Shown here piece after piece: positions 56,269 to 64,000 of a stretch of DNA of 64,000 bases (positions are counted from its first letter, which is position 1; each line of letters begins with the position of its first letter). The position numbers and the translations under genes are program-made. Under the pieces are notes generated by a model that was not told where the DNA came from, made no database searches, and saw nothing but the letters and a program-made list of their open reading frames with translations. This DNA comes from Moritella sp. PE36 (GTDB taxonomy: Bacteria > Pseudomonadota > Gammaproteobacteria > Enterobacterales > Moritellaceae): the NCBI RefSeq assembly GCF_000170855.1, contig NZ_ABCQ01000013.1:1-64000 (forward strand). Direction: 5' to 3'.

Positions 56269-56295
56269 AATATACCCAAGCTACTTGGGTATATT
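56269..56295. repeat. Near-perfect palindrome built from the MITE ends
   Basis: AATATACCCAAG (56269-56280) and its complement (56284-56295) flank a 3-nt CTA loop. The arms equal the outer parts of the 19339-19604 element's ends. It lies about 90 bp before ynjB, where it may also act as a regulatory hairpin. Confidence 0.65.
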
Positions 56296-56383
56296 AATAT
56301 ATGAATATAAATACAATCAGTTATAATTAAATTCATGTACATTACAGGTTGTAATGTGGGTTTATCTAAGAAAAGGATATTTC

Positions 56384-57529
56384 ATGCGTAAATTATTCGT
56401 TGGTCTTGGCTTATTACTTGTCAGTACCTTCAGTCAAGCAGCTAAATTAGATTGGCAAGCCGTTGAAGAAAAAGCCAAAGGACAAACTGTCTATTTTTAT
56501 GCATGGGGTGGTAGTCCAGAAATAAACAACTATTTACGCTGGACAGATAAACGTTTGAACACAGAATACGGCGTGCGTCTAAAACACGTTAAAGTCGGTG
56601 ATATCGCCGAAGCAATTACCCGTTTAGCCGCAGAAAAAACCGCACAAAAGAACACTAATGGCAGTGTTGATATGGTCTGGGTCAACGGTGAAAACTTCAA
56701 ATCAATGAAGCGCTATAACCTGATCACCGATTCATTCGCGACGCAATTACCAAACTGGCAATATGTTGATAAAACGTTACCCGTTGATAGCGACTTTTCT
56801 GAACCGACCTTAGGGCTAGAAGCTCCTTGGGGTGTCGGCCAACTGGTGTTTATTTACGATACTCAAACATTAACCAAGCCACCAGCAAGCTTTAACGAAC
56901 TGCTTGCTTACGCAATTAAACATCCGAATAAACTGAGCTACCCGAAACCACCTTCATTTCATGGTACCAGTTTCCTAAAAGCCGCATTATTAGAATTAAC
57001 GAACGATAATAGGCCATTATATAAAGCGGTAGACACCAAGACGTTTACTGCTATATCAGCACCGTTATGGGATTATCTCGACAAGTTTCATTCTGTAGCA
57101 TGGCGCCAGGGTAAACAGTTCCCAGCCAGCGCTGCGGAAACAATTCAGTTGTTAGACGATGGTGAACTCGATATTGCGATATCATTTAACCCTAACGAAG
57201 CGACGACATCACAACAAAGTGGTAAGCTTAGCGAAACGACTGTTGCGTATGCGATGAAAGCAGGTGCGTTATCAAACATTCATTTTCTATCAATACCTTG
57301 GAATGCATCCGCAAAAGAAGGCGCATTAGTGGCGATTAACTTTCTGTTAAGCCCAGAAGCACAGTCGCGTAAAGGTGACTTAGCGATTTGGGGTGATCCG
57401 ACGGTATTAGCACCGCAACACATCACTGGCTCCGCCAAAAAGACCAAGCTATTTAAATCGATTCCAGAACCACATCCAAGCTGGCAAACCGCGCTTGAAG
57501 CTGAATGGCAAAAACGCTACGGACACTAA
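56384..57529 (+). CDS. ynjB: ABC transporter substrate-binding protein YnjB
   Basis: A 381-aa periplasmic binding protein. The signal peptide ends near SQA|AK (residue 20). Segments VYFYAWGGSPEINNYLRW, VDMVWVNGENF, LPNWQYVDKTLPV and AIWGDPTVL match E. coli YnjB as I recall it. The ligand is not established. AAAGGA lies 7 bases before ATG 56384; the in-frame ATG at 56354 has none. Next gene starts at the base after the stop. Confidence 0.93.
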   Translation: MRKLFVGLGLLLVSTFSQAAKLDWQAVEEKAKGQTVYFYAWGGSPEINNYLRWTDKRLNTEYGVRLKHVKVGDIAEAITRLAAEKTAQKNTNGSVDMVWVNGENFKSMKRYNLITDSFATQLPNWQYVDKTLPVDSDFSEPTLGLEAPWGVGQLVFIYDTQTLTKPPASFNELLAYAIKHPNKLSYPKPPSFHGTSFLKAALLELTNDNRPLYKAVDTKTFTAISAPLWDYLDKFHSVAWRQGKQFPASAAETIQLLDDGELDIAISFNPNEATTSQQSGKLSETTVAYAMKAGALSNIHFLSIPWNASAKEGALVAINFLLSPEAQSRKGDLAIWGDPTVLAPQHITGSAKKTKLFKSIPEPHPSWQTALEAEWQKRYGH

Positions 57530-59281
57530 TTGAACGCTAAACTCTGCACATTGAACAAACAGTCAGTCGCCTCATTCACGTTTAACCTGATCGTGTTACT
57601 GACTGTTCTTATCAGCTTTTTACCGCTAGTACCAGGGCTGATGGGATTATTGCTCGCTGCGTTTGGTTATATACCAGCAATCGATCAGTACACCTTGTCT
57701 ATTACCGGCTTTACGCAATTGTTTACTTGGCCAGGACTATCGCAATCAGTCGTACTGACGTTATTTATCAGTATCGCGAGTACCTTAATTGCCGCCTTAT
57801 TTAGCTTTGCCATTTTACAATCATGCTGGCATAGCCGTTGGTGGAAACAACTCGAAACCTTATTAGCGCCGATCATGGCCCTCCCGCATGTTGCCTTCGC
57901 GGTTGGTTTTGCATTTTTATTTACCCCCAGTGGCTTTATCGCACGCATTCTGGGTGACCAAATTAACTGGCAACTGGTGCATGACCAATATGGACTTGGC
58001 CTTATTGCAGCGTTGACGCTCAAAGAGATCCCATTTTTACTGTTTATGAGTATACCGCTGCTCAAACAATTAAATATCAATACCACGCTTATCACCGCAC
58101 GCAGCCTAGGTTATAACAATGCACAGGCGTGGCAAAAAATCATCCTGCCACAATGGTTGCCAAAGATCCGTTTCTCGTTATTTGCGGTGATGGCCTATAG
58201 CATTTCTGTCGTTGACGTTGCTCTCATCATAGGTCCAACTCGACCTCCGACGCTGGCAGTGCTAGTTTGGCAATGGTTGAATGATGCCGACCTTGCAACA
58301 CTACCAAAAGCATCGGCTGGCGCCTTACTATTATTACTCATGTGTTTAGCCATCTTACTCAGCATACGTTTTACTGAATGGTTCATAACAATAAAATGTC
58401 GAACTTGGCTGTCAAGTGGCCGCTACTCGCTGCCAATTGGCGGTAAAAGTATCATTATCATTACTTACTTGATAACCCTGGCGACCTTACCTATTCTACT
58501 GATGTGGTCCTTTGCTCAACGCTGGCGATTTCCTGATATTGTGCCGTCGCGCTGGTCACTGCGATTTTGGCAACAAGAATGGGGTTATTTATTAGATATT
58601 ATTGCTAATAGCATCATGATCGCGTTAGTTAGCGCCACGATCGCATTAGTTTTTGCGATAATAATCCATGAGCACAGCATTAAAGCAATCGCTAATAAAC
58701 GCTTTTTAAAGGTACCACGCTTACTCATCGCAATTCCTATGCTGGCACCACAATTATCGCTATTGTTCGGCATCCAAGTTGCCACGTTATACATCGCCCA
58801 TCAGTATTATTATTTATGGGTAACCTGGGCGCACATTTTCTTTGTTTTTCCCTACATATTTCTTGCGCTTGATGGCCCTTGGCGCAGTTATGATCAACGC
58901 TTAGATAAAGTTGCCTTGAGCTTAGGCTTGTCACCCTTCAAAGTGTGGTGGCAGATAAAACGGCCATTATTATTACCGGCGATCTGGATAGCCTGGGCTG
59001 TTGGAATCAGTGTTAGTCTGGCACAATATTTACCCACCTTAATGCTTGGCGCCGGGCGAATATCTACATTAACAACTGAAGCAGTTGCGCTATCGAGTGG
59101 TCAAGATCGCCGTATCAGTGCGATTTATGCGTTATTGCAATCTTTAACACCGTTTTTATTTTATATCATTGCCATTGTAGCCAGCCGTAAAAGTGGTTCG
59201 CTAGAGCAACAACGCCCCACATCAACCAGTAGGATATCGACACCTAATGTCTCTGTCAGTCAACAATCTAACCATCCTTGA
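57530..59281 (+). CDS. ynjC: ABC transporter permease YnjC (fused double permease)
   Basis: A 583-aa inner-membrane permease with two consecutive binding-protein-dependent transport domains, each with about six TM helices. EAA-like loops appear twice (ITARSLGYNNAQAWQKIILP and KVALSLGLSPFKVWWQIKRP), the contact points for the ATPase. The apparent start is TTG directly after the ynjB stop, with coupled translation likely. It overlaps ynjD by 35 bp. Confidence 0.92.
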   Translation: MNAKLCTLNKQSVASFTFNLIVLLTVLISFLPLVPGLMGLLLAAFGYIPAIDQYTLSITGFTQLFTWPGLSQSVVLTLFISIASTLIAALFSFAILQSCWHSRWWKQLETLLAPIMALPHVAFAVGFAFLFTPSGFIARILGDQINWQLVHDQYGLGLIAALTLKEIPFLLFMSIPLLKQLNINTTLITARSLGYNNAQAWQKIILPQWLPKIRFSLFAVMAYSISVVDVALIIGPTRPPTLAVLVWQWLNDADLATLPKASAGALLLLLMCLAILLSIRFTEWFITIKCRTWLSSGRYSLPIGGKSIIIITYLITLATLPILLMWSFAQRWRFPDIVPSRWSLRFWQQEWGYLLDIIANSIMIALVSATIALVFAIIIHEHSIKAIANKRFLKVPRLLIAIPMLAPQLSLLFGIQVATLYIAHQYYYLWVTWAHIFFVFPYIFLALDGPWRSYDQRLDKVALSLGLSPFKVWWQIKRPLLLPAIWIAWAVGISVSLAQYLPTLMLGAGRISTLTTEAVALSSGQDRRISAIYALLQSLTPFLFYIIAIVASRKSGSLEQQRPTSTSRISTPNVSVSQQSNHP

Positions 59282-59900
59282 TAACAATAACCACCCCTTG
59301 TTCGCACCTGTTTCCTTTACGATTGAACCAGGTGAAGTATTAACATTAATGGGACCCAGTGGCTGTGGTAAGTCGAGCTTGTTAAGTGTGATTGCAGGAC
59401 ATACGTCCGCCGATTTCAGCTATCAGGGCGAGTGTTATTATCAACAACAATTATTAAATGACGTGCCTGCAGAAAAGCGCAATATCGGTATTTTATTTCA
59501 GGATGATTTATTGTTTCCTCACCTTAATATTTGGGAAAATCTCGCTATCGCCCTACCCAATAACGTTAAAAAAACACAGCGAAAAGAACAGGCATTAAAA
59601 ACACTTACCGAGCTCAACTTAGTCGAACTGGCAGACAAGTCGCCAATGCAAATATCAGGGGGTCAACGAGCACGGATTAGTATGATGCGACTATTATTAG
59701 CTGAGCCTGCTGTTGTGTTACTCGATGAACCTTTTAATAAATTAGATAAATCATTGCGCAGTGAATTTAGAAATTGGGTGTTTACCCAAACAACCCGAAG
59801 ACAACTTCCGGTGTTAATGGTGACGCACGACGCTGACGATGTCCCTAGCAACAGTAAATGCCTACACTGGCCATGGAATAAGGAAGCTCAAGATGCTTGA
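59247..59900 (+). CDS. ynjD: ABC transporter ATP-binding protein YnjD
   Basis: A 217-aa ATPase. Walker A is GPSGCGKSS (about residues 36-44), the Q-loop LFQDDLLFP, the signature ISGGQRARISM (Ile for the common Leu) and Walker B VVLLDEPF, with the switch His in MVTHD. It drives YnjBC uptake. It starts inside the ynjC end (35-bp overlap), and ynjF starts 8 bp before its stop. Confidence 0.95.
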   Translation: MSLSVNNLTILDNNNHPLFAPVSFTIEPGEVLTLMGPSGCGKSSLLSVIAGHTSADFSYQGECYYQQQLLNDVPAEKRNIGILFQDDLLFPHLNIWENLAIALPNNVKKTQRKEQALKTLTELNLVELADKSPMQISGGQRARISMMRLLLAEPAVVLLDEPFNKLDKSLRSEFRNWVFTQTTRRQLPVLMVTHDADDVPSNSKCLHWPWNKEAQDA

Positions 59901-60498
59901 TCGTTATACAATAAAAATGATTCACAGGCCTATCAATGCCACCGCAAAACTAGTACATAAGACGGGAATAAAAGCCGATCAGGTTACCCTACTTGGCTTT
60001 ATGTTTGGGTTGATGTGTTTTCCAGCATTGGCACTACAAGAATATAACATCGCGTTGGGTTTCATACTTTTAAACCGAATTCTTGACGCGGTAGATGGCG
60101 CAGTTGCGAGGATCCAAGGGATAACCGACAGTGGTGGTTTTTTAGATATTACCTTGGATTTTTTGTTTTATTCACTGGTGCCATTTGGCTTTGTGGTCGC
60201 AAACCCGGATGCGAATGCTGTCGCAGGCGCATTTTTGATTTTCTCATTTATTGGTACTGGTTCAAGCTTTCTAGCCTTTGCCATCATGGCAAGTAAGCAA
60301 AATATTGAGAACCCTGTTTACCAACATAAATCGTTGTATTACATGGGCGGATTGACGGAAGGGACTGAGACCGTGCTTTGTTTTATTTTACTGTGTTTGT
60401 TCCCTGCTTACTTTGCCACCATTGCATACACTTACGCGGCATTATGTTGGATCACGACAACAACGAGAATTTGGGCCGGTTATCAAACTTTAAAGTAA
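59893..60498 (+). CDS. ynjF: CDP-alcohol phosphatidyltransferase family protein YnjF
   Basis: A 201-aa membrane protein with about six TM helices. The signature D-G-x2-A-R-x8-G-x3-D-x3-D is complete in AVDGAVARIQGITDSGGFLD followed by ITLD. Such enzymes swap CMP on a CDP-diacylglycerol for an alcohol head group. It follows ynjBCD as in E. coli, without ynjE. ATG 59893 has AAGGA about 8 bases upstream. Why a lipid enzyme travels with this transporter is unknown. Confidence 0.92.
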   Translation: MLDRYTIKMIHRPINATAKLVHKTGIKADQVTLLGFMFGLMCFPALALQEYNIALGFILLNRILDAVDGAVARIQGITDSGGFLDITLDFLFYSLVPFGFVVANPDANAVAGAFLIFSFIGTGSSFLAFAIMASKQNIENPVYQHKSLYYMGGLTEGTETVLCFILLCLFPAYFATIAYTYAALCWITTTTRIWAGYQTLK

Positions 60499-60660
60499 CA
60501 AAGCCAAAATATGCCGAAATACGGCAATTAACACTCTCATTAATAGACGCGGATCAAAGGTCATTCTGAATACTTTGATACACTTGCTTACAAACGGCAC
60601 AACGTAAGCATGTTGCAGTGTTGAATAGCGTCCAGATCAGTTTAAAGAGTAAACTAGAAA

Positions 60661-60981
60661 ATGAAATTCCCAGTATCCATTTTAGCCGCTTTACTTATTG
60701 TTGCCACTAATGCGACAGCAGATTCTATCAAAGGAAACCCCAAGTTAGGAAAGATAAAAGCACCAAGCTGCCAGTTCTGTCATGGCATTGATGGTATAGG
60801 CGTGAATGCTGATTATCCAAACCTAAACCATCAGCATGCAGAGTCTCTATTTGAGGCCATGAAAGCTTACCAAGACGGCGAGCGTAAAGGCAGCTTAGCT
60901 GACATAATGAAACAGCAATTATCTAAGTTTAATAATCAAGATTTAGCCGATATCGCGGCTTATTATGCAGGTATGAATTAA
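60661..60981 (+). CDS. Periplasmic cytochrome c (c553-like)
   Basis: A 106-aa class I cytochrome. The signal peptide ends ATA|DS (about residue 20). CQFCH binds haem covalently, and a late Met in ADIMKQQL is the likely sixth ligand, followed by NNQDLADIAAYYAG, the typical C-terminal helix. It would shuttle electrons to a terminal oxidase or reductase. A hairpin terminator follows. Confidence 0.92.
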   Translation: MKFPVSILAALLIVATNATADSIKGNPKLGKIKAPSCQFCHGIDGIGVNADYPNLNHQHAESLFEAMKAYQDGERKGSLADIMKQQLSKFNNQDLADIAAYYAGMN

Positions 60982-60990
60982 TGTGAAAAA

Positions 60991-61029
60991 CGCATTGCGA
61001 ACCCATGTTAGTAACATGATAGCAATGCG
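60991..61029. terminator. Terminator with an inner hairpin after cytochrome c
   Basis: CGCATTGC (60991-60998) pairs with GCAATGCG (61022-61029), with CATGTTA/TAACATG nested inside. It lies between the cytochrome gene and the convergent small lipoprotein gene; a T6 run follows downstream on the plus strand. Confidence 0.55.
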
Positions 61030-61039
61030 CCTTGAGTGC

Positions 61040-61216
61040 TCATTTTTTAACTTCGTTACTTACATCTTTAGCGATATCACGAGAAGCGTGACCAATCGAT
61101 TTAGTGACATCTCTGGTCGCATGGCCGATATCACGACCAACGCTTTTGAGTTCTGCACAAGCAGTTAACCCCAGCGTAAATGCTAATGCAGTGATTGTTG
61201 CAGCTAATTTTTTCAT
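61040..61216 (-). CDS. Small lipoprotein, 58 aa
   Basis: A lipoprotein with signal peptide and lipobox LTAC (Cys at residue 20). The mature 38 residues are an amphipathic helix with an imperfect 11-residue repeat (GRDIGHATRDV, then KSIGHASRDIA), like entericidin-type peptides. The start at 61216 gives a normal lipoprotein signal; the in-frame ATG at 61249 adds 11 residues before it. Function unknown, perhaps stress-related membrane modulation. Confidence 0.75.
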   Translation of the reverse strand: MKKLAATITALAFTLGLTACAELKSVGRDIGHATRDVTKSIGHASRDIAKDVSNEVKK

Positions 61217-61294
61217 TAAGGTAAATCCATCTATCGATAAAATGCTCAATTAAGATGCCGAGTATATCCCGTTAGTTAGCATAATGTAAACTTG

Positions 61295-61729
61295 CTATAC
61301 CAATAAGTAAGGCGTGATAAACGCACTCACATCGCGCTGACAAACCCCTACTTCGACATCAATACCTGCATTCCTCAATACAGAGAGGCCTTTACCACTG
61401 TTACGCGGATCAGGATCGACGGTTGCCACAACCACACGTTTTATATTAAGTCCAGCAAGTGTATGCGCGCAGGATGGCGTGCGACCTACAAACGAACAAG
61501 GCTCTAAAGTAACATAAGCCGTGATGTCATTTAGTGCCGCACCATAGTTAGCAATGGCTTGTGCTTCAGCGTGATGTTGACCGGGTGCTTGCGTATAACC
61601 TTCACTTACGATGATGTTATCTTTGACCAATACACAGCCAACAGGTGGATTAGGTCGACAATTTGGTAGGGCTAATTTAGAAAGCTCTAATGCACGAAGC
61701 ATAAACTTTTCATCATTCAATAAATCCAC
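61295..61729 (-). CDS. Stand-alone RibD-type deaminase domain
   Basis: A 144-aa zinc deaminase. HHAEAQ holds the zinc His and catalytic Glu, and LEPCSFVGRTPSC the two zinc Cys residues, as in the N-terminal domain of RibD. The C-terminal reductase domain is missing, and the ORF stops cleanly rather than by frameshift, so this is a dedicated deaminase, not a broken ribD. Its substrate may be a pyrimidine or purine derivative. The start is GTG 61729 with AAGGGT 5 bases upstream. Confidence 0.87.
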   Translation of the reverse strand: MDLLNDEKFMLRALELSKLALPNCRPNPPVGCVLVKDNIIVSEGYTQAPGQHHAEAQAIANYGAALNDITAYVTLEPCSFVGRTPSCAHTLAGLNIKRVVVATVDPDPRNSGKGLSVLRNAGIDVEVGVCQRDVSAFITPYLLV

Positions 61730-61787
61730 AACTTACCCTTAATAACGTCCTTAATATTTATCATCAAGGACTCACAGTATTTAATTT

Positions 61788-62726
61788 TTAGCTATTTTGG
61801 ACAAGTTTAGATATTTTGGACAAATAATCAAGACCACTGGTAATAGCGATAACTTGTGCTTGAATGCAGTTCTCATCATCGACTAATGGACTATCTGGAT
61901 ATACTTCTGTTGTGGTGCCATAAATACAATCACTAAAGCCAGAGCATAAACCTAACGCCTTGGTTGCATAATTAATGACGCCAAACTGCGCCAGTTTTTC
62001 ACCAATAATACGACCGCTATCATCTGCTGGTGCGACATGGGTAACCTTGCTAACAGCATTAATAATATGCGTTTGGAATTCAGTATTCGGGTTAAGCGTA
62101 TCCCCCACTAAATAAAAGCCGTCGGGGATATTCCAATTATCATGCACAACGGCATCACGCGCAGCCAATGCCGGTCTAAATTCGCTATTATCGGTATCTG
62201 TCGTTTCATGCAAATCAATGTGCGCAGTGATCGTTACATCAAGTTTCGCAATACATTGCATTAACGCGGCAGACTCTTCGGCAGGACTGTTTTCAACAAA
62301 AGAACGGTTTGGATCAACCGCGTTTGGGTTCCAGCGATTAATCGTTTCATAACCCCAAGGACTAACACAAGGTGCGACAATAATATTAAACTGCGTACTA
62401 TAATTCAGCGCTTGGGTTTCGATGAAGCGAATAGCACCTTGTACCCCACTGGTCTCATATCCGTGTACGCCACCAGTCACCAAAATAGTCGGTTTCGTAT
62501 TATCCCAATCACGCGTTTTAACCACAAATAACGGAAAACGAGCAGGATCATAAGACAAGGCACCATATTGCTCGATATTAAAATCTTGCTGTAGAGCCTC
62601 TAACTTTGCCAGCACTTCCTGCTGATAAGCTCGAACCACAGTTTGTTTCGCTAACCATGCTGCTTTATCTTCTGCGGTCCATTTTTGACCTGGTGTACCA
62701 ATCTCATATGCTTGTGCGTGATCCAT
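61788..62726 (-). CDS. M14 family metallopeptidase
   Basis: A 312-aa zinc carboxypeptidase-like enzyme. GGVHGYETSG gives H-x2-E, the first two zinc ligands, and HIDLHETT the third; YGTTTEV holds the catalytic Glu candidate late in the protein. No signal peptide, so it acts in the cytoplasm, likely on short peptides or peptidoglycan fragments. ATG 62726 has AAGGAAAG upstream; the reading to 62792 has no support. Confidence 0.88.
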   Translation of the reverse strand: MDHAQAYEIGTPGQKWTAEDKAAWLAKQTVVRAYQQEVLAKLEALQQDFNIEQYGALSYDPARFPLFVVKTRDWDNTKPTILVTGGVHGYETSGVQGAIRFIETQALNYSTQFNIIVAPCVSPWGYETINRWNPNAVDPNRSFVENSPAEESAALMQCIAKLDVTITAHIDLHETTDTDNSEFRPALAARDAVVHDNWNIPDGFYLVGDTLNPNTEFQTHIINAVSKVTHVAPADDSGRIIGEKLAQFGVINYATKALGLCSGFSDCIYGTTTEVYPDSPLVDDENCIQAQVIAITSGLDYLSKISKLVQNS

Positions 62727-62835
62727 CTTGTAACTTTCCTTAAAGATAATAATGCTATATTTTTGCGTTGTTATAATGCGCCAACAAGACATGGATTAAC
62801 AAGAGAAAACTTCACGAGGAGTAAATTGAATGAAA

Positions 62836-62867
62836 TGGTCACCTTGTTCAACAATACAAGGCAACCA
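62836..62867 (-). terminator. Terminator downstream of the M4 protease
   Basis: On the minus strand TGGTTGCCTTGT (62867-62856) pairs with ACAAGGTGACCA (62847-62836) apart from two positions, followed by TTTC. It lies 36 bp past the protease stop. Confidence 0.5.
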
Positions 62868-62902
62868 CTTATTTTATGACCAATAAAGCAATTCGAAAAT
62901 CG

Positions 62903-64000
<1,098 letters not shown>

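Overview
The window looks like the chromosome of a cold-water marine gammaproteobacterium. The DusC, DnaX, YbaB, Apt, YnjBCDF and vibriolysin-type M4 proteins read as Gammaproteobacteria close to Vibrio, Shewanella and Psychromonas. The AT-leaning codon use and the gene set fit Moritella best. This is inference from recalled protein families; no search was run.

Layout. 0-2.3 kb: a plus-strand operon of three unrecognised, partly very acidic proteins. 2.3-7.1 kb: housekeeping genes apt-dnaX-ybaB on the minus strand, with a readable dnaX frameshift site, and dusC on the plus strand. 7.2-9.1 kb: a Cache/HD-GYP c-di-GMP phosphodiesterase. 9.2-17.5 kb: a minus-strand catabolic cluster (DUF3726-like protein, a 569-aa unknown protein, a BCCT transporter, an M19 dipeptidase-like protein, a ketoglutarate-semialdehyde-type dehydrogenase, RidA) with a divergent LysR regulator and a clear LysR-type operator. 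17.5-20.6 kb: nfeD/qmcA, a 266-bp inverted-repeat element and a YihG-type acyltransferase. 20.8-26.4 kb: tctCBA tricarboxylate uptake facing a CitAB/DpiBA-type two-component pair. 26.5-34.9 kb: LysR, antiporter, a small conserved protein, a 2OG-Fe(II) oxygenase with a decayed copy of its own 3' end, a GlnD whose HD site is broken, and a SnoaL/LysR/tautomerase group.

34.9-40.9 kb is an AT-rich accessory stretch. It carries a lipoprotein of unknown function, an EAL-HDOD protein, a ribbon-helix-helix/methionine-aminopeptidase pair and a small YoaH-like gene. Diverged copies of repeats of about 30 and 100 bp lie between these genes. 41-45 kb: EamA exporter, YdcF-like protein, DCC thiol oxidoreductase and a Kef-type antiporter. 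45.2-49 kb: an arsenic operon (arsR, acr3, GAPDH, arsJ) that should handle both arsenite and arsenate. 49-56.2 kb: chemotaxis receptor, NnrU-like protein, two alpha/beta hydrolases, ASCH, cupin and a serine hydrolase. 56.3-60.5 kb: ynjBCDF. 60.6-64 kb: cytochrome c, small lipoprotein, stand-alone RibD-type deaminase, M14 peptidase and the 3' part of an M4 metalloprotease cut by the window end.

The best candidates for new biology are the 9.2-17.5 kb catabolic cluster (altered BCCT substrate box, M19 protein lacking half its metal ligands, two undescribed partners), the RHH-MetAP pair, and the GlnD with an intact transferase but ruined hydrolase site.
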